Source: Chthoniobacter flavus Ellin428 | GTDB lineage: Bacteria; Verrucomicrobiota; Verrucomicrobiia; Chthoniobacterales; Chthoniobacteraceae | Direction: 5' to 3' | Length of the DNA stretch: 64,000 nt | NCBI RefSeq assembly: GCF_000173075.1 | Contig: NZ_ABVL01000011.1 | Coordinates: 124,001 to 188,000 of the forward strand | Shown here: positions 8,486 to 17,818 of the stretch, one piece after another | How the letters are laid out: each line of letters begins with the position of its first letter | How positions within the stretch are numbered: the first letter of the stretch is position 1 | Translations under genes and position numbers: made by a program | Notes under the pieces: generated by a model | Seen by the model: only the letters and a program-made list of their open reading frames with translations | Database searches by the model: none | Told to the model about the DNA's origin: nothing

Positions 8486-11139
8486 GATGGAGGGTGATGC
8501 AGGGCTTGGTGGAGCGTCATGAGCAAAGTATGTTTGTCGTAAGGCTTCGTGAGAAAGGCCGCGAGCCCGAGTCCTTTCATCTCCGCTGAACGCTGGTCGT
8601 CGCTGTTTCCGGAGGTGCCGATGACCTTGATATCCGGATCGAGAATGCGCAACGCGCGGGTCAACGCGATGCCATCCAGAAACGGCATGACCGCATCGGT
8701 GATGACCAGCTTGATCTCGCTCCGGCGCTCCGCGTAACGGGCAATTGCCTGGGTGCCATCCGCGGCCAGGACGACCTGATAGCCGGCCTGTTGCAGGATC
8801 AACTCAGCGACCCCGCGGATGTTCGGTTCATCGTCCACCAGCAGGATCGTCTCGCCGCGGCCGCCCGGGGGCGGCAAGTCCTCCTCGGGATCGTGCAGGG
8901 ACGCGCTTTCGGCACCGGATGCCGGGATGAAAACTTTAAACGTGGTGCCGCGGCCTGGTTCGCTCTCCACATTCACAAAACCACCGTGGCTCTTGACGAT
9001 GCCGACGACGGTGGAAAGGCCGAGGCCGGTGCCTTTGCCGACTTCTTTCGTGCTGAAGAAGGGGTCGAAAATTTTGTCGATGATCGCCTTGGAAATTCCG
9101 GTGCCAGTGTCCGAGACCTGCAGGAGCAGGTACGCACCGGTCTTCGCGCCTGGGGTCATGCTGGCGAAGCTGTCGTCGACCAGGAAATTCCGGGCGAGGA
9201 TATTCAGCGAACCGCCCGAGGGCATGGCGTCGCGGGCGTTGATCGCCAGATTGAGCAGCACCTGCTGAAGTTGCGTGGCATCGCCCAAGGCCGTCCACAG
9301 ACCGGGTTTGGCCTTTACCGTGATGGCGATCGATTTCGGGAAAGTTTCCTCCGCGATCGAGACGATTTCGGCGATGAGATTTTCGCAATTCACGGGCATT
9401 CGCTCCACCCTGACTCCGCGAGCGAAGGTCAACAGTTGCCGGACGATTTCCACCCCGCGCCGCGCGCTGGTCTGAACGGTTTGAACGATGGACCGCCGGG
9501 CCTCGTCCGACATCTCTTCCACCAGCAAGGGCGTGGCCAGGATGATCGGCGAAAGGATGTTATTGAGGTCGTGGGCAACGCCGCTGGCCAGCGTGCCGAC
9601 ACTTTCGATGCGCTGCGCGCGGAGGAATTGCGACTCGAGCACCTTTTGCTCGGTGACATCGCTGTGCAGCGATAGGATCGACTTGGGCAGGCCCGCGTCG
9701 TCGCGGATGAGGGTCGCGCGTGAACTGACGATGATCTCGCGTCCGTCCTTGGTCCGCTCGCGGAGTTCGCCGCTCCATTCGCCGTGCAGACTCACCTCGC
9801 GCAGAATTTCTTCCACGGCGTCCTTGCTCAAGGACAACAACTCGCACGCGGGTCGGCCCATGGCCGCTGCGGCGGTCCAGCCGTGCATGCGTTCCGCGCC
9901 TTGATTCCAATAGAGTATTTCGCTCGTCGTGAAATCGGAGACGATGATCGCGTCGGTGGTGAAATCCAGCAGGCGCGCCTGGTCGTGAAGCTGCTTCTCG
10001 TTTTCCTTGCGCGCGGTGATGTCCTGCAGGATGCCGCGGACACGAGCGATGCTTTGATTCTCGATGACCGGGTGGCCGACCATGCGCACCCACTTTTGGC
10101 GATCGTTCGCGGTGATGATTTCCGCTTCCAGGTCGAAGGGGATCGCGCTGCCCATGGCCGCTTTCGCCGCGTCACGGATCCTGCGCAAATGTTCGCGCGA
10201 GAAAAGACGGAAGCCCAACCCCACGTCGGGCGGCGTGTCTGTGGGGAGTTCGAAAATGCGCGCCACTTCCGAGGTCCAGTAGATCTTGCGGGTGAGGAAA
10301 TTGAATTCCCAACTGCCGATGCGCGCGATCTCCCCCGTCTCGCGGATGAGCGCTTCCTGGTAGCGGATCTGCTCTTCGGCACGTTTGCGGGCGGTGATGT
10401 CGTGATGGATGAAAAGAATCGCGCTGGGGTTTCCATCCGGGTCGCGGGCCAGGGTGGCGCGCTCGCTGACGGCGATTTGCTCTCCATCGCGTCGCACACG
10501 ATAAGCTTCCACATTCCATTCGCCGTGCCGGACGAGTGCCTTGAGCATCTCGCAGGCTTCCATCTTGTCGGGAAGGATGAACTCGTGAATGTCCTGGCCC
10601 ATGACGTCAGCCGCGGTCCATCCGTAGAGTTTTTCCGCGCCCTTGTTCCAATACTGGATCTGGTAGCGATCGAAATCGCAGACGATGATGGCGTCCTGCG
10701 CGAGGTTGAGCATGCTCGCGAGGAAGCCGACTTTCTCCTCGGCGATGCGCTTTTCCCGCCGGAGCTTTTGTCGCTCCAGCGCGCGATGCACGGCGCCGGG
10801 AAGCGCGGCGAGATTGCGCTTCAAGATATAATCGGCCGCACCGCGCCGCATCGAGTTCACGGCCGTCTCGGTATCGATCGTGCCGGACACCAGGACGAAA
10901 GGGGCATCGGCGCCGCTCTGCCGGAACCAATCCAGCACGTCCATGGCGGTGAAGCCGGGTAGTGAATAGTCCGCCATGACGAGGTCGTGCTCGCGCAACA
11001 ATTCGGCCCGAATATCCGACTCGCTCTCCACGCACGTGATGGCCACGTCAAATCCACCGTTCTTCAGCTCGTGCTCGATGAGCAGAGCGTCCGTCGGCGA
11101 ATCTTCGACCAGCAGGATGCGAATGGGAGCGTCCGGCAT
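8482..11139 (-). CDS. Hybrid histidine kinase (REC-PAS-PAS-PAS-HisKA-HATPase-REC)
   Basis: 885 residues without membrane segments, so cytoplasmic. An N-terminal receiver (phospho-acceptor D57 in HDLVMADYSLPG) is followed by three PAS/PAC domains (roughly 135-260, 265-385, 390-505; each PAC contains a phrase such as SERATLARDPDG). Then come a HisKA domain with GVAHDLNNILSPI as H-box, an ATPase domain with N-box LLNLAINARDAM, DTGTGI and GKGTGLGLSTV, and a C-terminal receiver (VITDAVMPFLDG). This is a multi-step relay kinase that could pass phosphate to the REC-HTH protein encoded immediately downstream with an overlapping start. Confidence 0.9.
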   Translation of the reverse strand: MPDAPIRILLVEDSPTDALLIEHELKNGGFDVAITCVESESDIRAELLREHDLVMADYSLPGFTAMDVLDWFRQSGADAPFVLVSGTIDTETAVNSMRRGAADYILKRNLAALPGAVHRALERQKLRREKRIAEEKVGFLASMLNLAQDAIIVCDFDRYQIQYWNKGAEKLYGWTAADVMGQDIHEFILPDKMEACEMLKALVRHGEWNVEAYRVRRDGEQIAVSERATLARDPDGNPSAILFIHHDITARKRAEEQIRYQEALIRETGEIARIGSWEFNFLTRKIYWTSEVARIFELPTDTPPDVGLGFRLFSREHLRRIRDAAKAAMGSAIPFDLEAEIITANDRQKWVRMVGHPVIENQSIARVRGILQDITARKENEKQLHDQARLLDFTTDAIIVSDFTTSEILYWNQGAERMHGWTAAAAMGRPACELLSLSKDAVEEILREVSLHGEWSGELRERTKDGREIIVSSRATLIRDDAGLPKSILSLHSDVTEQKVLESQFLRAQRIESVGTLASGVAHDLNNILSPIILATPLLVEEMSDEARRSIVQTVQTSARRGVEIVRQLLTFARGVRVERMPVNCENLIAEIVSIAEETFPKSIAITVKAKPGLWTALGDATQLQQVLLNLAINARDAMPSGGSLNILARNFLVDDSFASMTPGAKTGAYLLLQVSDTGTGISKAIIDKIFDPFFSTKEVGKGTGLGLSTVVGIVKSHGGFVNVESEPGRGTTFKVFIPASGAESASLHDPEEDLPPPGGRGETILLVDDEPNIRGVAELILQQAGYQVVLAADGTQAIARYAERRSEIKLVITDAVMPFLDGIALTRALRILDPDIKVIGTSGNSDDQRSAEMKGLGLAAFLTKPYDKHTLLMTLHQALHHPPS

Positions 11140-11141
11140 GG

Positions 11142-11891
11142 CTAGGTGGCGGCGTCCTCCTCCGCCGGCTTGGGGAAGGCGAGATAAAAGGTGGCGCCCT
11201 CGTCGACCCTGGCGTCGGCCCAGACCCTTCCGCCGTGCCGTTGCATGATTTCGCGCACGATGGCCAGGCCGGCGCCTTCGCCCGGAAATTCCTGTTTGCG
11301 ATGCATGCGGCGGAAGAGCCGGTAGAGTTGGTTGCTGTGCTCCATTTCGAAGCCGGCGCCGTTGTCGCCCACGGTGAGCACAATCTCTCCATCGCTTTCC
11401 TGCGCGGCAATCGTGACGTGGGCCGTGGCTTGCCGCGCGGTGAATTTGACCGCGTTGGCCAGCAGTTCGTGCAACGCTTTGCGCAGGGCCAGTTCGTCAC
11501 TCCAAACGCGGGGCAGGCTGGGTACCTCGAACTCGATCTTGCGTTCCCGGGCGCTCGCGGAGGCGGTGCCGAAAGCTTCGCGGGCAATGCGCGAAGTGTC
11601 CTGCCAGGCTGGGGTCAACGGCTGCTGGGCATAGGTCAGCCAGTCCGTCAGCCCATCGAGCAATCGATTGGCGCGTTCGGCCTCACTGCCGAGGAGTCGC
11701 ATCATGGCGCGGCCTTCGTCATCCAATTGCGCGCCGAAGCGGTTGAGGATGATGGTGGATAGACTCTTCACGCCGCGGACTGAGCCGTCGAGATCGTGCG
11801 ACAGCGCACTGCCGAGGAGCTTGAGGTCCTCATCTCTCCGGTCGGGTACGGCCACAGCCCCCACGTCGGACTCGTCGGCGGGCATTTTCAT
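11142..11891 (-). CDS. Small histidine kinase
   Basis: The start at 11891 gives an ATGA overlap with the preceding receiver gene; a longer start at 11945 would lie wholly inside that gene. 249 residues with an H-box-like LGSALSHDLDGSVRGVKSL, then an ATPase domain with LLANAVKFT (N-box), VGDNGAGFEM (G1) and GEGAGLAIVREIMQRHGG (G2). No sensor or membrane segment is visible, so input must come from partner proteins of the operon. The H-box lacks the usual proline after HDL. Confidence 0.85.
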   Translation of the reverse strand: MKMPADESDVGAVAVPDRRDEDLKLLGSALSHDLDGSVRGVKSLSTIILNRFGAQLDDEGRAMMRLLGSEAERANRLLDGLTDWLTYAQQPLTPAWQDTSRIAREAFGTASASARERKIEFEVPSLPRVWSDELALRKALHELLANAVKFTARQATAHVTIAAQESDGEIVLTVGDNGAGFEMEHSNQLYRLFRRMHRKQEFPGEGAGLAIVREIMQRHGGRVWADARVDEGATFYLAFPKPAEEDAAT

Positions 11892-12337
11892 TTCGCGGGA
11901 GGCGGCAGGGTGACGATCGAAAACCAGAAATTTTCCAGCGCGCAAATGCAGCGCGCCATGTCTTCGAATTCGACGGGCTTGGTGATGAAACAGTTCGCGT
12001 GTTGCCGGTAGGCGGCATCGACTTCGACGGTGGCCCGCGAGGTGGTCAGGACGACGACGGGAATGGTCTGCAGATTGGGATCGGATTTGATTTCCGTGAG
12101 CACATCGAGGCCGCTCTTTTTTGGAAGGTTGAGATCGAGCAGGATCAAGCCGGGACGAGGAGCCTCGGCGTGCGCTCCCTGGCGGCGCAGAAATTCCAGC
12201 GCCTCGTAGCCGTCTTCGACGTGATGCAGACGATTGAGCACCCGCGCCTGGGTGAGAGCTTCGCGAGTGATGAGCGCATCGGTGGGGCTATCTTCGACAA
12301 GAAGAATGTCCACGGCGCCGTGGATGGGTAGGGTCAT
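11888..12337 (-). CDS. Stand-alone receiver protein (Rcp1-like)
   Basis: 149 residues consisting of a single receiver domain: acidic VEDSPTD near residue 15, phospho-acceptor in LILLDLNLPKKSG, the TTS switch segment and a lysine in FITKPVEF. The LNLPKKSG and VLTTSR phrases are typical of the CheY/Rcp1 group that pairs with phytochrome-like or PAS kinases. It begins 6 nt after the stop of the membrane kinase and overlaps the next kinase, and so probably shuttles phosphate between them. Confidence 0.88.
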   Translation of the reverse strand: MTLPIHGAVDILLVEDSPTDALITREALTQARVLNRLHHVEDGYEALEFLRRQGAHAEAPRPGLILLDLNLPKKSGLDVLTEIKSDPNLQTIPVVVLTTSRATVEVDAAYRQHANCFITKPVEFEDMARCICALENFWFSIVTLPPPAK

Positions 12338-12343
12338 GGTGAT

Positions 12344-13969
12344 TTAGTCGGGAAGGGTGAAGAAAAATGTCGTGCCATGATTCGGTTGGGATTCCGCCCA
12401 GATACGACCTTGGTGGCGCTCCACGATCTTCTTGCAGATGGCGAGGCCGATGCCGGTGCCGCTGTATTTGCGCCGCGTGTGCAGTCGCTGGAAGAGACCG
12501 AAGATGCGTTCGTTGAATTCCGGCTCGAAGCCGATGCCGTTGTCCCGCACGGAGAACAGCCAGTCGCCGTTTTTGCGCTCGGCGTCGATCCACACTTCGG
12601 GAGCCTGGTCGCGGCGGAACTTGACCGCGTTGCCAATCAGGTTTTGGAAGAGCTGCACCATTTGCGAGGTGTGGCATTTCAAAGTCGGTAGAGCGCCGGC
12701 ATGAACCTGGACGTTGCCTTCCGCAATGGAGGTCTCCAGGTTTTCGCAAGCGTGTTGCACCGGGGCGGAAAGGTTCACGAGCTGGAGCTCGGACTCCTGT
12801 TGCTCGAGCCGCGAAAAGGAGAGCAGGCCATCGATGAGCTGCTGCATGCGCTTGGCGCCGTCGACCGCGTGATCGATGAATTCCACCCCGCGCCCGTCGA
12901 GCTTGTCGCCGTAACCCTTGCGCAGGAGTTGCACGCAACTCGTCACCGCACGCAACGGTTCTTTGAGATCATGCGAGGCGACGTAGGCAAATTGCCCGAG
13001 CTCCTGGTTGCTGCGCTCGAGCGCAGTCATCATCTTGCGCATTTGCCCTTCGACCTGTTTGCTTTCGGTGATGTCGCGCGCGATTGTGGAGGAGGCGATG
13101 ATGTTTCCCGAGATGTCGCGAATCGGCGAAACGCTCACGGAGACATCGAGCCGCGCGCCACCTTTGCGCAAACGCTCGGTTTCGAAGTGGCCGATCACTT
13201 CGCCCAGACGGATGCGTTCGAGGATCTGCGGTTCCTCGTCCATCTTTTCCGGGGGAAAGATGATGGCCATGGATTGGCCGATGGCCTCCTGCGCGCTGTA
13301 GCCGAAGGTGCGTTCCGCACCGGGATTCCAGCTCGTGATCTTGCCGTCGATATCCTTGCTGATGATCGCGTCGCCGGAAGATTGGACGATGATGGCGAGC
13401 TGTGCGAGTGCCTCCTCGGTGCGTCTTTGCTCCTCGAGCAGTCGGCGCAATTCTGCGTTCGCGGCTTCCAGGTCCGCGGTCCGGCTCGCGACGCGGCTTT
13501 CCAGTTCCACGTTCAATTCCCGCAGCTTTTCCTCGGCGGTGCGGCGGGTCTGCACTTCGTCTTCCAGGGTGCGATTGATGACCTGCAATTGCTTCGGGCT
13601 GGGCACCAGCAGCGCCTGCGGCATGAGCCGCGTCAGCAGAATGGCCGTGGGAACCGAGGTGATGGCGGTCAGTGCCTTGATCGACCCTGAGAGCCAATAG
13701 TTGGAGTGCCAGATGTTCCAGACCTCCATGAAATGGGTCATGCCGCAGGCCAGGATGAAGATGCCGAAGAGGATGAACATCCAACCGAAGTCGATGTCAC
13801 GACGTCGGCGGACAAACCATCCCAGCGTGAGTGGGATCGAGAAATAGGCTAGGGCGATGAACCCATCGGAGATGACATGGAGTTCGATCAGCTGCTTCGT
13901 CCACAGATAGCAATGACCATGCGGCATGAAACCGTTCCCGGAAAGGAAAGAGAGGAATGCTTCGATCAT
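12344..13969 (-). CDS. Membrane histidine kinase with ETR1-like ethylene-binding domain
   Basis: 541 residues. The first 110 residues contain three membrane helices strongly resembling the plant and cyanobacterial ethylene receptor domain: ISDGFIALAYFSIPL with D35, then ACGMTHF with C75 and H79. In ETR1 the copper ligands C65 and H69 and D25 have exactly the same spacing (40 residues from Asp to Cys, 4 from Cys to His). A coiled coil (about 125-185), a PAS domain (about 190-310), HisKA (FAYVASHDLKEPLRAV) and an ATPase domain (LIGNAVKF, DNGIGFE, GTGIGLAICKKIV) follow. It is the first gene of the phosphorelay operon. Ethylene or Cu(I) sensing is inferred from these residues; the family also includes kinases of unknown ligand. 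Confidence 0.88.
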   Translation of the reverse strand: MIEAFLSFLSGNGFMPHGHCYLWTKQLIELHVISDGFIALAYFSIPLTLGWFVRRRRDIDFGWMFILFGIFILACGMTHFMEVWNIWHSNYWLSGSIKALTAITSVPTAILLTRLMPQALLVPSPKQLQVINRTLEDEVQTRRTAEEKLRELNVELESRVASRTADLEAANAELRRLLEEQRRTEEALAQLAIIVQSSGDAIISKDIDGKITSWNPGAERTFGYSAQEAIGQSMAIIFPPEKMDEEPQILERIRLGEVIGHFETERLRKGGARLDVSVSVSPIRDISGNIIASSTIARDITESKQVEGQMRKMMTALERSNQELGQFAYVASHDLKEPLRAVTSCVQLLRKGYGDKLDGRGVEFIDHAVDGAKRMQQLIDGLLSFSRLEQQESELQLVNLSAPVQHACENLETSIAEGNVQVHAGALPTLKCHTSQMVQLFQNLIGNAVKFRRDQAPEVWIDAERKNGDWLFSVRDNGIGFEPEFNERIFGLFQRLHTRRKYSGTGIGLAICKKIVERHQGRIWAESQPNHGTTFFFTLPD

Positions 13970-14485
13970 AGGGGGAAGATAGGAGGAGTTAGGGGCAGTC
14001 TCTCGGGCCGCAGCGCCGTCGTTGCGGAAAAACCTTCAGCGAGACCCGACATGACTCCACAAAGGACATACAAGGGCTTCCTCGAACAGGATGATATTGC
14101 CGGGATTTTCGCCGTTAACAACGGTAAAATTATGTTATCAAGCTGGGAGACAGCGGAGTATGGAAAAGTCAAAGAAGCATCGGGGAAGACGTAGCAATTG
14201 TGAGACGTGGCGGTACGTTTGTCCGGAATTCTATGTATGTTTGGCCGCAGTCGGCGCGCCCGCTGTGTTCGACGACTTGGTCAAACGGATGACTTCGCCG
14301 CCCGCCTCAGCATCTTGGCCCGATGGCCACGAACATTCCCGTGAATTGCACCGCCACCTCACCGCTTTGCTCGATGATCGCGGAATTGCAGCCCTGCTTT
14401 GCCCTTGCGCGCGAAATCACGGCGGAACTCTCCAGATCCTTTTAGAATTTGGGATGCGCTTTAGCGTGGCTGATCAAGAGCGCAG
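13970..14485. other. Spacer without recognisable gene
   Basis: About 516 nt between the kinase start and the second PilX-like gene. Possible short frames have no recognisable domain or ribosome-binding site. The kinase promoter is expected in the left part, but no clear -35/-10 pair stands out. Confidence 0.5.
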
Positions 14486-15940
14486 TCAGCGTGCGTCCTC
14501 AAACCAGCTCACGACTTTATAGTCGGAAATGAGTCCGCCATCGCCCAGGGCCTCGTCATAATGCACCGCCTGAATGCCTGTCATTGTAACCGTCCAGCCG
14601 ATGAAGGCTCCATAGATGTTATCCGTATTGCCGCCGCCGGTCATCGTCACGTTATAGGTCGGGGCATACACGGTGCCACTAAAGCCGCCATTACCGGCAA
14701 TGGTCACCGTGCCCGGGTTTTGCGGCGAACCGTCGGCGTTCGTTCCGCGGTCGATGCCGTAGACTTGCAGATTCAGTGCGGAGTTGGGATTGAGAATTCC
14801 GTTGCCGGTGATATTCACGTTACCGGCGACGAAAATGCGGAGATTCACACCGGGATCCAGCTGGATCGACGCCTGGCCGCTCGTCGAGACGTCACCGGTG
14901 ACGACGATCTGTGCGTAGGTCGGGCTGCCATCCGCGGCTCCGCGAATACGCAGGGTGTCCTGTCCCGAGAGCTGAACGTTGCCCAAGAGAAATTGCGCGG
15001 GATCTCCGGCCTTTGCGTCCAGTGTTGTGGAGCTCGAGACGTAGGTCGGCGTGCCTACGTCCGGCGTCACGTTGGGCCGATTCACGGCGAAGAGCTCCTG
15101 GTAAAAGTCGTCGCGAACATCACCGGTGACATTCGTAGCATCGAGCACGGTGCCGCCATTGGTCGCGGCTGAACCGTAGACGTGCGCGCCGCCCGCATCG
15201 ATCAGTGTGCCATTGGTCGCGATGTTACCGTTCTGCTGCCGCTTGGCGGGGTCGTAGACGCCATTGGTGGATTTGGCCGGATCGCGCGAATCGTAACTGT
15301 CGACGACCACGTTATGATTGTTTAACGAGATCGTCTGTCCGCCGAAAAGAGCGAGACGAAAGGTGCCCACCGGCTTGACGATGGCCTCGATCAGCCGGGT
15401 CGCCTGCGGACGAAAAACTCGCTCGCCGCTGCGATGATCGACGTTCAGATCGAACTTGCGCAATTCCAGGTCCAACTTGTCGCCGGCCACCACGGCGCCG
15501 CCAGGCACCTCGGCTACGCCCAGCGAGCGAATTCGATACCATTGCTCGCCGGTGGCGTCGCGCAGAAATGACGGGGCATCCACTGCGATCTTCGCATAGG
15601 AGCGCTGGCCGCCTTCCGTTTCGCGCACGAAAACTTTTGAGGTGTAATAGGCGCTCCCTGTCGTGGGGTCGGGCGTCGCGGCGGAAGTCGCGTCCGGGCT
15701 GTTCGACCATCCGCTCCAGGCATTGGTGGGATCGTAGAGTTCCTTGCGCATTTCATTTACCGCGATGTCGATCCCCGCTTCCGCGGTGAGGAGCGCCTCC
15801 TCCCAGCTTGCGTTTTGATGGACCTGTCGATAACGGCTTTGAAGCACCGAAATCGTGACGCTACCGATCCCGAGCAGGATACCGACAAAGACGAGGGCGA
15901 GGACGATCGTGGAGCCCGACTGGGCAGAGGCGCGGTGCAT
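14486..15940 (-). CDS. PilX-like pilus assembly protein (set 2)
   Basis: Starts at MHRASAQSGSTIVLAL, 1 nt downstream of the preceding stop; 484 residues. The leader is followed by a hydrophobic helix (TIVLALVFVGILLGIGSVTI), then ASWEEALLTAEAGIDIAVNEM, the PilX N-terminal pattern. The C-terminal part is beta-rich with repeated IVVTGDVSTSG, IFVAGNVNITGNG and VTIAGNGGFSGTVYAP. It is paralogous to the set 1 protein at 4842-6398, with the same order and similar tail, and is last in a PilV-PilW-PilX operon. Confidence 0.75.
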   Translation of the reverse strand: MHRASAQSGSTIVLALVFVGILLGIGSVTISVLQSRYRQVHQNASWEEALLTAEAGIDIAVNEMRKELYDPTNAWSGWSNSPDATSAATPDPTTGSAYYTSKVFVRETEGGQRSYAKIAVDAPSFLRDATGEQWYRIRSLGVAEVPGGAVVAGDKLDLELRKFDLNVDHRSGERVFRPQATRLIEAIVKPVGTFRLALFGGQTISLNNHNVVVDSYDSRDPAKSTNGVYDPAKRQQNGNIATNGTLIDAGGAHVYGSAATNGGTVLDATNVTGDVRDDFYQELFAVNRPNVTPDVGTPTYVSSSTTLDAKAGDPAQFLLGNVQLSGQDTLRIRGAADGSPTYAQIVVTGDVSTSGQASIQLDPGVNLRIFVAGNVNITGNGILNPNSALNLQVYGIDRGTNADGSPQNPGTVTIAGNGGFSGTVYAPTYNVTMTGGGNTDNIYGAFIGWTVTMTGIQAVHYDEALGDGGLISDYKVVSWFEDAR

Positions 15941-15941
15941 A

Positions 15942-16520
15942 TTAATATTGGCGTTTGTTGCGCAACAGCGTGTTCGTGTAGATGGCCGTGCCGATGCGCA
16001 CATTCTCCGTGTTGTTGCCGGCAAACTGATACGTGGGCACAAAGGTCACTCCGATCTGGATGCTTTGGCCGGCATCGAGGAAAGTGAGCTGAAAATCCGC
16101 CACGTCGCTCGCCAGCGCGGTGGGGGTGTTTCCCGCGCATCGATAGATAGTTGCGCCCGATTTGTAATACTGGATCGTGACTGGCTGCGAACCATACACG
16201 GCCTGGCCCCCGGAAATCTGCGGGTCGCGTGGCGCGCCATTCGCATCGTAATAGTCCGGGATGGTGACGGTGAGTGTACCGTTGCTCGTGTCTACTTTCA
16301 GCGCCCGGCGCAGATCGAGCGTCATGTAATCCATCAACCGCATCTGCTGCGCCTGCGCCTCGATGTGGTGACGGCTCGCCATGAAGCTGCGCTGGATCGT
16401 GATCGATCCTGTGATCAGGCCCGCGGTCATCAGCGACGCAACCGCCATCGCGACCATGAGTTCGGCCAGGGTCCAGCCTCGGCGGCGTGAACGCAGGGAG
16501 AAGAAGCGTGAGGCGTTCAT
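15942..16520 (-). CDS. Prepilin-like PilW-type protein (set 2)
   Basis: The ATG at 16520 overlaps the upstream TGA (ATGA); 192 residues. Leader MNASRFFSLRSRRRG, then mature start WTLAELMVAMAVASLMTAGL with Glu at +5, a prepilin site with an unusual Trp at +1. The body contains MRLMDYMTLDLRRALKV and VTIQYYKSGATIYRC, matching its paralogue at 6403-6987. Confidence 0.77.
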   Translation of the reverse strand: MNASRFFSLRSRRRGWTLAELMVAMAVASLMTAGLITGSITIQRSFMASRHHIEAQAQQMRLMDYMTLDLRRALKVDTSNGTLTVTIPDYYDANGAPRDPQISGGQAVYGSQPVTIQYYKSGATIYRCAGNTPTALASDVADFQLTFLDAGQSIQIGVTFVPTYQFAGNNTENVRIGTAIYTNTLLRNKRQY

Positions 16521-17215
16521 TTTTTGCCGGATTTGCCCGCAACATTGCCGCGACCATTGCCATTGTTGGATGCGGGAGTGGGTGTGGGAGTCGGAGTCGC
16601 CGTCGCTGTGGATGAAGACGTCGAACTGCCGCTTCCGGATGGCGCGGGGGTAGGGGACGAAGGCGGCGCGCCACCTGCGGTGCCGAAGCCCGGCAGATTC
16701 ATGCGGCTGATGCCTCCGTTCGAGATCATCGTCGTCGTGGCTCTCAGTCGGCGGCGGCCGTCTGAGCCCGACCAACTCACCCGAAACTCCACTTGCGCCA
16801 GGCGCTGGCTTTCCAGACCGCTGCCACTGAGCAGTGTCACGCGCTGGCCGTCTGTCTCTCGTTCCACGATCAGTTGCTGGGCTGCGCTCGCGTCGGGATA
16901 CGCCGTGATCGTTACGCGCTCCGAGATCGCGTCCAGCGGGGCCGCCGAACGCGGAGGGGCGGCGAGCAGCGTGTTTGAAAGGTAATCGGGATTCGTAATC
17001 TTCCGCCAATCGCCGAGACGCATCTCTTCCACCCGCTCCTGCAGGCTGAGCGTGGCGGCATTCGACTGCCGCCCGGATTTTACCAGACGCAAGTGGGCGG
17101 TATTGAGGAGCACCGCAGCCGCCAGGCCGGAGAGCGCCACGGCTGTAGACACGAGCGTTTCGACGAGCGTGAATCCAGCTTCGGAGTTTCTGCGGGTATG
17201 TATGAATTGGCCCAC
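16517..17215 (-). CDS. Prepilin-like PilV-type protein with Ser/Thr/Pro tail (set 2)
   Basis: 232 residues; canonical prepilin site EAG followed by FTLVETLVSTAVALSGL. The body resembles the set 1 PilV-like protein (LQERVEEMRLGDWRKI against TLMRRVEDCRAAGW). The last 60 residues are low complexity: PSSPTPAPSGSGSS, TATATPTPTPTPAS and a basic GNGRGNVAGKSGKK end, likely a flexible, perhaps surface-exposed, linker. First gene of its operon. Confidence 0.8.
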   Translation of the reverse strand: MGQFIHTRRNSEAGFTLVETLVSTAVALSGLAAAVLLNTAHLRLVKSGRQSNAATLSLQERVEEMRLGDWRKITNPDYLSNTLLAAPPRSAAPLDAISERVTITAYPDASAAQQLIVERETDGQRVTLLSGSGLESQRLAQVEFRVSWSGSDGRRRLRATTTMISNGGISRMNLPGFGTAGGAPPSSPTPAPSGSGSSTSSSTATATPTPTPTPASNNGNGRGNVAGKSGKK

Positions 17216-17293
17216 TTGTGTCTGTTAAAAACAAGCAGTACCCATACTTTCCATAACATGGTCGGAAAGAACTTCTACCGATACCCGAACCAG

Positions 17294-17324
17294 TAAAAAC
17301 CCTCGCCCGGTGTGGCGGTTTTTA
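17294..17324 (-). terminator. Intrinsic terminator after thioesterase
   Basis: In minus-strand reading, AAAAACC-GCC...GGCG-AGGG pairs and is followed by TTTTTA. The A-rich opposite arm makes it potentially bidirectional. It lies 48 nt beyond the thioesterase stop. Confidence 0.6.
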
Positions 17325-17371
17325 AGTCGAAAATAGGAGGCGGATGCCTTTGGAGTGGCCCGCCAGGCCGC

Positions 17372-17818
17372 CTAAGAGCGGTCTCCGATGGCGACGAATG
17401 TAGCGCGAAAATACGCTGCTATCTCGTTGTCCTGCACGATGGCTGCCTCCAACGCGATCCGGGCTTTTCCCTTGCGGCCGAAATCTTTACGAAAGCGTTC
17501 CATCTCCTGTGCCGGTGGACTGGAGCAGACGGCGCGCAAAACATCGTGCACGGGCCGCTCGTAGCGAATCGTGCTCTCTCGAATCACAATGTGCGCTTCG
17601 GGTTCTCGCAACAGCCACCACAAGAGGCCGTAGCCGCTTAACGTCGCCAGCGCGTGAAGACTTCCCCCAAAGGCGGTTCCCAGATGGTTGTGGTTTGGCT
17701 CCAGCGGTGCAGTCAGAATGAGCTGTTGGTCGTTGCATTCCGTCACTTGCACGCCCATGGAAACGGTCAGTGGGATTTTTTCGTGCAGAAACTTCTCGAG
17801 AGCGGCCGCGCTGTTCAT
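17372..17818 (-). CDS. YiiD C-terminal-like hotdog thioesterase
   Basis: 148 residues starting at an ATG that overlaps the upstream TGA. Phrases NHNHLGTAFGGSLHALATLSGYGLL and VIRESTIRYERPV match the C-terminal thioesterase domain of YiiD (a hotdog fold predicted to act on acyl-CoA or acyl-ACP). The acetyltransferase half of YiiD is absent, as is common. Its substrate is unknown. It is translationally coupled to the serine hydrolase. Confidence 0.78.
   Translation of the reverse strand: MNSAAALEKFLHEKIPLTVSMGVQVTECNDQQLILTAPLEPNHNHLGTAFGGSLHALATLSGYGLLWWLLREPEAHIVIRESTIRYERPVHDVLRAVCSSPPAQEMERFRKDFGRKGKARIALEAAIVQDNEIAAYFRATFVAIGDRS

Noticed and set aside
14091-14522. 143-codon plus-strand frame
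   Set aside because: No domain, overlaps the 3' end of the PilX-like gene, and the composition is not gene-like.
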